Origin: an uncultured Granulicatella sp.
Lineage (GTDB): Bacteria > Bacillota > Bacilli > Lactobacillales > Aerococcaceae
Assembly: GCA_937891475.1 (NCBI GenBank)
Contig: CALATC010000146.1
Location: 1 to 6,589, forward strand
Direction of reading: 5' to 3'
DNA length: 6,589 bases
In this document: positions 1-6,226 of the stretch, piece after piece
Position numbering within the stretch: position 1 is the stretch's first letter
Layout of the letters: the number at the start of each line of letters is the position of its first letter
Position numbers and translations under genes: made by a program
Notes under the pieces: model-generated
Told to the model about the DNA's origin: nothing
The model's input: the letters and a program-made list of their open reading frames with translations, nothing else
The model's database searches: none

Positions 1-18
1 GAAATATTTACAGCAAAT

Positions 19-36
19 TAAACATCGGATGAATTT
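19..36. promoter_or_regulatory. Putative operator O1 (CATC-N-GATG palindrome, distal copy)
   Basis: The palindrome CATCGGATG (23-31) lies inside an 18-nt stretch, TAAACATCRGATGAATTY, that recurs at 112-129 with only two differences. Two copies of one palindrome upstream of a catabolic operon that carries its own GntR gene suggest regulator binding sites. From memory, FadR-type GntR proteins of the LutR kind bind TCATC-N-GATGA-like sites, so assignment to the GntR protein at 6240 is plausible but inferred. The distal copy could alternatively serve a gene left of the window. The centres of the two copies are 93 bp apart. Confidence 0.55.
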
Positions 37-81
37 TTATTTTTAACACGAATGATATTATGTTTTTTGTTAAAAAAGGGC

Positions 82-110
82 TTTATTATTTTGTTTTAAT
101 CTGATATACT
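82..110 (+). promoter_or_regulatory. Predicted sigma-A promoter of the HAD-transporter-glycosidase operon
   Basis: A good -10 hexamer TATACT (105-110) is preceded at 17 bp by a weak -35, TTTATT (82-87), within a very AT-rich stretch. Transcription would start near 116-118, inside the proximal CATC-N-GATG palindrome, and leave a leader of about 140 nt before the first start codon. The weak -35 fits a regulated promoter. The -10 is the main support; the -35 assignment is uncertain. Confidence 0.55.
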
Positions 111-111
111 A

Positions 112-129
112 TAAACATCAGATGAATTC
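112..129. promoter_or_regulatory. Putative operator O2 (CATC-N-GATG palindrome at the start site)
   Basis: The palindrome CATCAGATG (116-124) begins five bases after the -10 box, so it covers the predicted transcription start. That is a classic position for a repressor. It is the second copy of the 18-nt element at 19-36. The likely ligand is the FadR-type GntR regulator encoded at 6240 (inference). No further CATC-N-GATG copy was found in the window, including in front of the regulator gene. Confidence 0.6.
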
Positions 130-149
130 ACTGCTAAAGGTCATATCAA

Positions 150-165
150 TTTGGTGAATACCAAA
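150..165. promoter_or_regulatory. Inverted repeat TTTGGT-N4-ACCAAA in the leader
   Basis: Perfect 6-bp arms (150-155 and 160-165) are separated by GAAT. The site lies about 35 nt downstream of the predicted transcription start. The arms resemble the TTGGT..ACCAA half-sites of hexuronate regulators (E. coli ExuR/UxuR type), but the spacer is four bases instead of two. It may be a second operator or the stem of a small RNA hairpin. The function is not demonstrated. Confidence 0.35.
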
Positions 166-189
166 AAGATATTTTTTTAACATTCTTTA

Positions 190-204
190 TTGAAAGCGGA
201 TACC
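190..204 (+). promoter_or_regulatory. cre-like site (CcpA catabolite repression)
   Basis: TTGAAAGCGGATACC matches the cre consensus WTGNAARCGNWWWCA at every position except the last. It lies about 70 nt downstream of the predicted transcription start, where CcpA typically acts as a roadblock. This fits glucose repression of a secondary-sugar operon. An imperfect direct repeat, GCGGATAC (196-203) and GCGGTTAC (209-216), overlaps it; the second unit matches the cre consensus poorly. Confidence 0.6.
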
Positions 205-227
205 CGTAGCGGTTACTTTTAAAAAGA

Positions 228-238
228 ATGATAATCAT
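228..238. repeat. 11-bp palindrome ATGATAATCAT upstream of the first RBS
   Basis: A perfect 5+1+5 palindrome ends nine bases before the AAAGGAG ribosome binding site of the HAD gene (247-253). It resembles the centre of a Fur box, but the flanks do not continue the symmetry. It is reported as a sequence observation only; chance is likely in such AT-rich DNA. Confidence 0.25.
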
Positions 239-258
239 CTTGAAGGAAAGGAGAATAT

Positions 259-1089
259 ATGGTTTTTACAGATAAATTCAAATTTATAGTATGTATAGAT
301 TCTGACGGCTGTGCAATGGATACAATGGATATAAAGCATATTCAATTTTTTGGACCGTTAGCCGCTGAAATTTTTGCTATGAAAGATAAAACAAAATTTC
401 TAGAAGAATGGAATAGAATTAACCTATTTTCAAAAACACGTGGAATTAATCGTTTTAAAGGATTACTACTTGGTTTAAAATTTGCTGAGAAAAATGGAGA
501 ATCCGTTGAAGATTATACAGTCTTTCAAAAGTGGTGTGATGAAACATTGTCTTTATCCAATCAGTCTTTAGAAGAAGCATATGCTACTTCGTTAGATCCA
601 GTTCTAAAAAAAGCCTTGGAATGGAGTAAAGCAGTGAATAATGGAATTGAATCAGAATTAAAAGGAAAAGATCGTCCATTTGAAGGTGTTAGAGAAGCGC
701 TAGAAGTCATTAGTCAATCTGCACAAATTGCTATTGTTTCTTCAGCTAATAGCGAAGCAGTAAATAGTGAATGGGAAAGACATGGATTAATGCCGTTTGT
801 TTCAGAATTTTTTGGACAAGAGAGAGGAAGTAAGTTTGCAGCAATTAAAGAAATCAAGAGTCAGGGATTTTTACCAGAAAATATTCTGATGATTGGGGAT
901 GCACCAGGCGATTTAGAAGCAGCAAAAAATAATGGTGTTCACTTCTATCCAATCTTATATGGGAAAGAAAAGGAATCTTGGTCTAATTTAATTAATGGTG
1001 TTTTGAAGGAGTTTTTAGTTAATAAGTATGATGATTCAAAATACCAGGAGATATATTCTAAACATCTAGAAGAAGCAAAAAATAAATAA
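259..1089 (+). CDS. HAD-superfamily hydrolase, probable phosphatase of unknown substrate
   Basis: This 276-residue cytoplasmic protein belongs to the haloacid dehalogenase superfamily, whose members mostly hydrolyse phosphate esters through an aspartyl-phosphate intermediate. All four HAD motifs are visible. Motif I is D14-S-D16-G-C (nucleophile D14, general acid/base D16). Motif II is the serine in IVSS (S161 or S162). Motif III is probably K192. Motif IV is the GDAPGD stretch with D214 and D218. Residues of about 20-140 form a large helical C1-type cap, which sets substrate choice. The usual T after DxDG is C18 here. The start is fixed by AAAGGAG five bases upstream and by motif I lying only 13 residues in. 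It is the first gene of the operon, 17 bp from the transporter, so it probably handles a phosphorylated sugar made in this pathway; that is inference. The superfamily call is firm; the substrate is unknown. Confidence 0.85.
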   Translation: MVFTDKFKFIVCIDSDGCAMDTMDIKHIQFFGPLAAEIFAMKDKTKFLEEWNRINLFSKTRGINRFKGLLLGLKFAEKNGESVEDYTVFQKWCDETLSLSNQSLEEAYATSLDPVLKKALEWSKAVNNGIESELKGKDRPFEGVREALEVISQSAQIAIVSSANSEAVNSEWERHGLMPFVSEFFGQERGSKFAAIKEIKSQGFLPENILMIGDAPGDLEAAKNNGVHFYPILYGKEKESWSNLINGVLKEFLVNKYDDSKYQEIYSKHLEEAKNK

Positions 1090-1106
1090 TTAAGGGAGTC
1101 TTAAAT

Positions 1107-2567
1107 ATGGAAAATAAAGGAATTCATAGAGCCAAAACTTGGCAAATGGCATTGTTTGCATTGAATAACACATCAACAAACTTATGGCTGGTATTATTAA
1201 ACTTTGTTGCATATTATTTAACAGGATATGTTGGTGTAGCAGTTGTATTAGCAACTTCAGTTATGACATTTATGAGAATTTGGGATGCAATTACTGACCC
1301 AATCGTTGGATATATTTTAGATAAAACAGATGGAAAATTCGGTAAAAACCGTCCGTTTATCGCGGCAGGGAATGTTGTTTTAGTCATTACTACATTCTTA
1401 ATGTTCTTTACAACACATCATTTACCAGAACAATTTAGATTTATTTATTTCTTAGTCATTTATTTAATTTATATTATTGGTTATACATTACAAACTGTAG
1501 TAACTAAATCAGCTCAAAGTTGTTTAACAAATGACCCTAAACAACGTCCTACATTTGGAATTTACGATGGAATTTATAATGCAGTATTATTTGCATTAGT
1601 TCCTGGATTTGTAGCACAACACTTGGTTCCTAAATACGGTGGATTTACAGCAGAATTATTCCAAGAATTATGGATGTATATTGCTCCAATCACAATTCTT
1701 TTCACTTGGTTAGCAATTTTTGCTTTAAGAACAAAAGACCGTACAGAATACTTTGGAACAGGTAAACCTGTCAAAGTGACATTTAAAGATTATTGGGATG
1801 TGTTAAAAAATAACCGTGCGATTCAAATGCTTGTTGTTTCAGCATCAACAGATAAATTAGCAGCAATGGTAACTACAAACGCAACTGTGCAAGTAATTAT
1901 TTTCGGTATTATTATTGGAGATTTCAAATTATTGAATGCATTTAACCAGTATACATTGATTCCTAAAATTTTAATTATGATTTTAGGTGTTCGCTTTATT
2001 GCACAACGTTTAGGTCAAAGAAAAGCATTACTTTGGGGTTCTTGGGCAGGTATTATCTTAAACGCTTTAGTTTGGGCATTGTTCTATATCGGTGATCCAA
2101 CTTCATTCTCATTACCTGGTTCACAAGGGTTCACAGGATTTACTTTCTTTACAATCGTGTTCTTAACTTTAAATATTTTAGCTCAAGGGGCAAATGGATT
2201 AGCAGGTACAATGGTAATTCCAATGACTGCCGATTGTGCAGATTATGAAGTATATCGTTCAGGACGTTATGTTCCAGGTTTAATGGGAACATTGTTTAGT
2301 GCAGTAGATAAAATTGTTTCATCATTTGGTGCAGCTTTCGTAGGTATTTTATGTGCGGCAATTGGATTCACTGATAAATTACCAACTGTGGATACTCCAT
2401 ATTCAAATGAATTGAAATTTATCGGTTTAGTAATGTTCTCAGGATTCATTATCTTTGGATATATTTGTAATGTAATTGCGATGAAATTCTATCCATTAAA
2501 TAAAGAAAAAATGGAAGAAATTCAAATTGAAATTGCACGTATTAAAGAAGAAGCTTTAGCAGAATAA
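1107..2567 (+). CDS. GPH-family (glycoside-pentoside-hexuronide) cation symporter, probable glucuronide importer
   Basis: This 486-residue membrane protein has about 12 hydrophobic segments, from roughly residue 15 to residue 458, as in MFS-type GPH symporters related to MelB and UidB. Family signatures are visible: DAITDPIVG (60-68); DKTDGKFGKNRPFI (72-85), the GPH equivalent of the loop 2-3 motif; and MTADCADYEVYRSGRYVPG (373-391) followed by a lysine (K402) in the next helix. The C-terminus (465-486) is a charged amphipathic helix, probably cytoplasmic. There is no C-terminal EIIA domain, unlike LacS-type members. Its place next to a beta-glucuronidase suggests import of glucuronides or GlcA-containing oligosaccharides with H+ or Na+. 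GPH specificity cannot be read from sequence, so the substrate is inferred from context. The start is supported by AAGGGAG eight bases upstream. A hairpin follows the stop codon. Confidence 0.88.
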   Translation: MENKGIHRAKTWQMALFALNNTSTNLWLVLLNFVAYYLTGYVGVAVVLATSVMTFMRIWDAITDPIVGYILDKTDGKFGKNRPFIAAGNVVLVITTFLMFFTTHHLPEQFRFIYFLVIYLIYIIGYTLQTVVTKSAQSCLTNDPKQRPTFGIYDGIYNAVLFALVPGFVAQHLVPKYGGFTAELFQELWMYIAPITILFTWLAIFALRTKDRTEYFGTGKPVKVTFKDYWDVLKNNRAIQMLVVSASTDKLAAMVTTNATVQVIIFGIIIGDFKLLNAFNQYTLIPKILIMILGVRFIAQRLGQRKALLWGSWAGIILNALVWALFYIGDPTSFSLPGSQGFTGFTFFTIVFLTLNILAQGANGLAGTMVIPMTADCADYEVYRSGRYVPGLMGTLFSAVDKIVSSFGAAFVGILCAAIGFTDKLPTVDTPYSNELKFIGLVMFSGFIIFGYICNVIAMKFYPLNKEKMEEIQIEIARIKEEALAE

Positions 2568-2577
2568 GAAAAGTTTT

Positions 2578-2613
2578 CACTCCGTAAACGTGCGTTTACG
2601 GAGTGTATTTTTA
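2578..2613 (+). terminator. Strong hairpin with short T-run between transporter and GH3 gene (terminator or attenuator)
   Basis: The arms CACTCCGTAAACG (2578-2590) and CGTTTACGGAGTG (2593-2605) are perfectly complementary over 13 bp around TG. In RNA the innermost pairs would open to give an 11-bp stem with a CGUGCG loop. TATTTTTA (2606-2613) follows directly. This looks like an intrinsic terminator, yet it lies 10 bases after the transporter stop codon and ends exactly where the GH3 ribosome binding site begins. No good promoter is visible downstream, so partial read-through or transcript stabilisation is more likely than full separation of the operon. The GTAAACG..CGTTTAC core also resembles a LacI-family operator with two extra central bases. 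Confidence 0.7.
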
Positions 2614-2619
2614 GGGGGA
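2613..2619 (+). promoter_or_regulatory. G-rich ribosome binding site of the GH3 gene, abutting the hairpin T-run
   Basis: AGGGGGA lies nine bases before the ATG at 2628 and is the only purine-rich site there, so it decides the start. It starts at the last base of the hairpin tail, so folding of the hairpin could affect ribosome access as well as transcription. Other genes here use AAGGAG- or AAGGGAG-like sites. Confidence 0.55.
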
Positions 2620-2627
2620 AATAAATT

Positions 2628-4352
2628 ATGGCAAAATTAGTAGATTTAAGTAAAAAACCATACTATTTAGATAAAGATCAAATTGAGTGGGTTGAAAAAA
2701 CAATTGAAAGTATGAGCGATGAAGAAAAAGTAGGGCAATTATTTACAAATCTATTTTTCTTTGGGGGAGATGCATTTAGCGGAAATAATTTAACAAATGA
2801 AGAGATTTTAAATAAATATCATATTGGTGGAGTTCGCTATATGAATGGGGCTCCAGAAGATGTACAAAACCTAATTAATGAATTACAGTCTAAAACAAAA
2901 ATTCCGTTATTAGTAGCAGCAAATTGTGACTCAGGTGGAGATGGTGCTGTAAAAGGTGGAACATATATTTCTTCAGGAGCACAGTCAGAAGCAAGTCGAG
3001 ATACTTGGGTTCCGTATCATGCAGGATTAGTTTCTGCTCGTGAAGAAACAGCTTTAGGTGTAAATGTGAATTTTGATCCTTGTGTGGATATTCTACAAAA
3101 CTGGAGAAATACTATTGTAAATACTCGTTCTTACGGAACAAATGCTGAAGATGTTATTAAGTATACAAATGCTTATGTAGAAGGTCTAAAATCTGAAAGA
3201 GAAGTAGTTTGTTGTGTGAAACATTTCCCTGGTGACGGTACAGAAGAACGTGATCAACACTTAATCTTAGGAGTAAATGAGTTGAGCGTAGAAGAATGGG
3301 AAAACTCATTTGGAAAAGTTTATCGTAATCATATCGATAACGGCGTAGAAATGATTATGGCAGGGCATATTGCATTACCAGAATACCAAAAAGCTTTACG
3401 TCCAGAATTAGAAGATAAAGATATTTTACCTGCTACTCTAGCAGAAGAATTAATTCAAGATTTACTAAAAGAAAAATTAGACTTCAATGGAATGGTTATT
3501 ACAGATGCTAGCCATATGTTAGGAATGAGTAGTGCGATGCGTCGTGAAGATTACGTTCCTGGTGCAATTGCAGCTGGTTGTGATATGTTCTTGTTCTTCA
3601 ATAATATGGAAGAAGATTTTAATTTCATGATGAACGGATATAAAAATGGTGTTATTACTGAAGAAAGAATGAAAGATGCTCTTCGAAGAATTTTAGGATT
3701 AAAAGCTAAATTACACTTGCCTGAAAGACGAGAAAATGGCACATTATTAAAATCATCAGAAGAATTATCAGTAATTGGATGTAAAGAACATCTTGAGTGG
3801 CAAAGAGAAGCTGCGGAAAGAGGAATTACTCTTGTAAAAGATACACAAAATAACTTACCAATTAACCCTGTTGACCATAAGAGAGTACGTTTGTATTATT
3901 TAGATGGCGAAAAAGGAGGAATCATTGCTAATGATGATTCAGTATTAAATCGTTATGTGGACGAATTAACTGCAAGAGGTTATGAAGTAACTGTTAATGA
4001 TGGTAATAGCCGTATTAAAGGAAGAACTTTAGAATACCGTGAACAAGTAGATTTAGCTTTAGTTGTTGCAAATGTTATTGGTTATGGAGCTCAAAATAAC
4101 TATCGTATCCAATGGAAGACAGCTATGTCTAACGAAGTTCCATGGTATGTACATGAAGCTCCAACAGTATTTGTTTCAACGAATTTTACAACACATTTAC
4201 ATGATGCTACTATGGTAAAAACATTTATTAATGCTTATCATGGAAATGAAAATTCTGTAAAAGCTGTTATCGATAAATTAGAAGGAAAATCAGAATTTAA
4301 AGGTCGTGCAAATGATTTAGTTTGGACTGACAAATGGCAAGCAAAATTATAA
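2628..4352 (+). CDS. Glycoside hydrolase family 3 enzyme, beta-N-acetylhexosaminidase (NagZ-like) group
   Basis: This 574-residue protein has no signal peptide or membrane segment, so it is cytoplasmic. Residues of about 25-360 form the GH3 TIM-barrel domain and about 395-555 a GH3 C-terminal alpha/beta domain. There is no fibronectin-like tail. The active-site loop reads KHFPGDG (198-204) followed by D209-Q-H211. D209 and H211 correspond to the Asp-His acid/base dyad of NagZ-type enzymes (usually D-S-H after KHFPGHG). The nucleophile is probably D293 in VITDASHMLG. H203, usual in the PGHG motif, is Asp here. The length exceeds Gram-negative single-domain NagZ (about 340 residues) and is near two-domain Bacillus-type enzymes (about 640). 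Just upstream of a beta-glucuronidase, it most likely removes beta-linked HexNAc from imported oligosaccharides. Alternatives are another beta-glycoside or a phosphorolytic reaction, known for some His-dyad GH3 enzymes. Confidence 0.8.
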   Translation: MAKLVDLSKKPYYLDKDQIEWVEKTIESMSDEEKVGQLFTNLFFFGGDAFSGNNLTNEEILNKYHIGGVRYMNGAPEDVQNLINELQSKTKIPLLVAANCDSGGDGAVKGGTYISSGAQSEASRDTWVPYHAGLVSAREETALGVNVNFDPCVDILQNWRNTIVNTRSYGTNAEDVIKYTNAYVEGLKSEREVVCCVKHFPGDGTEERDQHLILGVNELSVEEWENSFGKVYRNHIDNGVEMIMAGHIALPEYQKALRPELEDKDILPATLAEELIQDLLKEKLDFNGMVITDASHMLGMSSAMRREDYVPGAIAAGCDMFLFFNNMEEDFNFMMNGYKNGVITEERMKDALRRILGLKAKLHLPERRENGTLLKSSEELSVIGCKEHLEWQREAAERGITLVKDTQNNLPINPVDHKRVRLYYLDGEKGGIIANDDSVLNRYVDELTARGYEVTVNDGNSRIKGRTLEYREQVDLALVVANVIGYGAQNNYRIQWKTAMSNEVPWYVHEAPTVFVSTNFTTHLHDATMVKTFINAYHGNENSVKAVIDKLEGKSEFKGRANDLVWTDKWQAKL

Positions 4353-4359
4353 AAAGGAG
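4353..4359 (+). promoter_or_regulatory. Ribosome binding site of the beta-glucuronidase gene
   Basis: AAAGGAG begins directly after the GH3 stop codon, and its GGAG ends 12 bases before the ATG at 4372, a longer spacing than usual. The start is still credible, because the encoded MLYP opening matches the MLRP opening of E. coli UidA and no better upstream start exists. The 19-bp gap argues for co-transcription with the GH3 gene. Confidence 0.6.
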
Positions 4360-4371
4360 AGAGATTTCAAC

Positions 4372-6171
4372 ATGTTATACCCAATATTAAATGAAATTAG
4401 AAGTAAATATTCGCTTGATGGAATTTGGAATTTTAAACAAGGGGATTATAAACCTGGAGTAGATGAACCGTTATCTTCAGATGAATTAATGGTTGTTCCA
4501 AGTTCTTTTAATGATATTAGTGTATCACAAGAAAAAAGAAATTATATTGGGGATAACTGGTATGAAAGAACTTTTATAATTCCTAAATATTCTTCTGAAC
4601 AAGAAGCAGTACTACGTTTTGGTTCGGTAACTCATCAAGCGAAAGTTTTTGTAAATGGACAATTATTAGGGGAACACATTGGTGGTTTTACTCCGTTTGA
4701 AGTTACAATTCCACGAAACCTTACTGATAAAAATCATTTATTAATTAGTGTTTGTGCTAATAATGAATTAAATTACAGTACTCTACCTGTAGGAAACTAT
4801 ATCGAAGAAAAATTAGAAGACGGGTCAATTGTAAAAAAAGTACGTGAAAATTTTGACTTTTTTAACTATGCTGGTATTCAAAGACCTGTTCAATTATTGA
4901 TTCTTCCTAAAAAGAGAATTGAAGATATTGAAATTACTTATCAAGTGAATGATAATAGTGCAGATGTGTTTGTTAATGTTCAACATACTTCTGAAAATGG
5001 TAGCGTTGAGGTATCTATTTTGGATGAAGATGGGAAGGTAGTAGCAGAGAGTAAAGAAAATGGACAATTGAAAATTCAGCAATTACGAAGATGGGAAGTG
5101 CTAGATTCTTATCTATATACAGCGAAAGTAAGTTTGGTAGAAAATGGTCATTTGATTGATGAATATGAAGAACCATTTGGTGTGCGTACAATTGAAGTGA
5201 AAGATGGAAAATTTTTAATTAATAATAAACCGGTTTACTTCAAAGGGTTTGGTAAACATGAAGATAGCTTTGTGAATGGTAGAGGGTTTAACGAAGCGGT
5301 GAACTTAATGGATTTAAATTTAATGAAATCATTAGGTGCAAATTCATTTAGAACTTCACACTATCCTTATTCAGAAGAAATGATGCGACTAGCAGATCGT
5401 ATGGGATTTTTAGTAATAGATGAAGTGCCAGCTGTAGGCTTGTTTGCAAACTTTAGCGCAGCGTTAGATATGAGTCCTGGAGAAAAGAAAGTTGTTAAAA
5501 CTTGGGAAGTAATGAATACAACAGAAAATCATAAATTGGCTCTTAAAGAATTAATTCAAAGAGATAAAAATTATGCATGTGTTGTATTATGGAGTATTGC
5601 AAATGAACCGGATGGTGCAGGAGAAGGTGCAGATAAATATTTTGAACCACTTGTAAAATATGTAAAAGAACTAGATCCTCAAAGTAGACCAACAACTGTT
5701 GTGAATATTATGATGGCAACACCAGAAAAAGATTTAGTATCGGATTATATTGATGTTTTATGTTTAAATCGATACTATGGTTGGTATTTATACCATGGTG
5801 AAATAGAAAAAGCAAGCAAGGGTTTACGAGCAGAATTATTAGAGTGGCAAACAAAATATCCTGAAAAACCAATTCTAATGACAGAATATGGAGCAGATAC
5901 TTTGCCTGGATATCATTCAAACTGGGATATTCCATATACAGAAGAATATCAAGAAAGATTCCATGAAATGAGTCATGAAGTATTTGATGAAATCCCGCAC
6001 TTTGTTGGAGAACATGTATGGAATTTTGCAGATTTTGAAACAAATACTGGTTTAATTCGAATTCAAGGAAATCATAAAGGACTATATTCAAGATCACGAG
6101 AACCAAAATCAATCGTGAAATTGTTTAAGAAAAGATGGCAAGAAATTCCAAATTATGGATATAAAAAATAA
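4372..6171 (+). CDS. uidA: Beta-glucuronidase, glycoside hydrolase family 2 (Loop 1 type)
   Basis: This 599-residue cytoplasmic retaining enzyme hydrolyses beta-D-glucuronides to free glucuronate and aglycone. It is collinear with E. coli UidA (about 603 residues): sugar-binding jelly-roll domain about 10-180, immunoglobulin-like domain about 182-272, catalytic TIM barrel about 274-590. The acid/base is E412 in SIANEPD and the nucleophile is E505 in MTEYGADT. RTSHYP (327-332), NRYYGWY (466-472) and VWNFADF (549-555) are conserved. The N-x-K motif in GNHKG (N567, K569), which recognises the glucuronate carboxylate, is intact and separates it from GH2 beta-galactosidases and galacturonidases. 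A long insertion at about 356-379 aligns with the E. coli Loop 1, which covers the active site and favours small glucuronides. No signal peptide is present, so substrate must be imported, presumably by the GPH symporter encoded upstream. No frameshift or truncation is seen. Confidence 0.97.
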   Translation: MLYPILNEIRSKYSLDGIWNFKQGDYKPGVDEPLSSDELMVVPSSFNDISVSQEKRNYIGDNWYERTFIIPKYSSEQEAVLRFGSVTHQAKVFVNGQLLGEHIGGFTPFEVTIPRNLTDKNHLLISVCANNELNYSTLPVGNYIEEKLEDGSIVKKVRENFDFFNYAGIQRPVQLLILPKKRIEDIEITYQVNDNSADVFVNVQHTSENGSVEVSILDEDGKVVAESKENGQLKIQQLRRWEVLDSYLYTAKVSLVENGHLIDEYEEPFGVRTIEVKDGKFLINNKPVYFKGFGKHEDSFVNGRGFNEAVNLMDLNLMKSLGANSFRTSHYPYSEEMMRLADRMGFLVIDEVPAVGLFANFSAALDMSPGEKKVVKTWEVMNTTENHKLALKELIQRDKNYACVVLWSIANEPDGAGEGADKYFEPLVKYVKELDPQSRPTTVVNIMMATPEKDLVSDYIDVLCLNRYYGWYLYHGEIEKASKGLRAELLEWQTKYPEKPILMTEYGADTLPGYHSNWDIPYTEEYQERFHEMSHEVFDEIPHFVGEHVWNFADFETNTGLIRIQGNHKGLYSRSREPKSIVKLFKKRWQEIPNYGYKK

Positions 6172-6182
6172 CTACTTACTTA

Positions 6183-6211
6183 TTGTGAAGAATATATAGA
6201 ACTGGTAAAAT
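6183..6211 (+). promoter_or_regulatory. Predicted promoter of the GntR regulator gene
   Basis: The -35 TTGTGA (6183-6188) and -10 TAAAAT (6206-6211) are separated by exactly 17 bp, and TGG before the -10 gives an extended -10 element. Transcription would start near 6218. It lies in the 68-bp gap after the beta-glucuronidase gene, where no terminator is seen, so the regulator may be made both from here and by read-through. No CATC-N-GATG element is present in the gap. Confidence 0.65.
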
Positions 6212-6226
6212 ATAGAAAAACACTTT

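Noticed and set aside
52..99. 15-residue plus-strand open frame (MILCFLLKKGFIILF) upstream of the promoter
   Set aside because: It has no ribosome binding site, lies upstream of the predicted transcription start, and is expected by chance in AT-rich DNA.
61..100. A-rich/T-rich stretch that might be a terminator of an upstream gene
   Set aside because: AAAGGGCTTT gives only a 4-bp stem with a 2-base loop; no stable hairpin with a T-run can be drawn.
122..157. 11-residue open frame starting within the proximal CATC-N-GATG element, a possible leader peptide
   Set aside because: It begins only about five bases after the predicted start site with no ribosome binding site. No regulatory codon run or attenuator hairpin pair follows it.
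221..239. Fur-box-like sequence around ATGATAATCAT
   Set aside because: Only the central 11 bp are symmetrical and the outer Fur-box positions do not match well. A role in iron control of a glycosidase operon has no other support.
1574..1774. 66-codon minus-strand open frame inside the transporter gene
   Set aside because: It is antisense to conserved membrane-protein coding sequence and the product has no recognisable features; it is a shadow frame.
5708..6112. 134-codon open frame on the minus strand inside the beta-glucuronidase gene
   Set aside because: It lies wholly antisense to a highly conserved catalytic-domain region. Its composition is the low-complexity I/L/H-rich pattern expected from the complement of AT-rich coding DNA.
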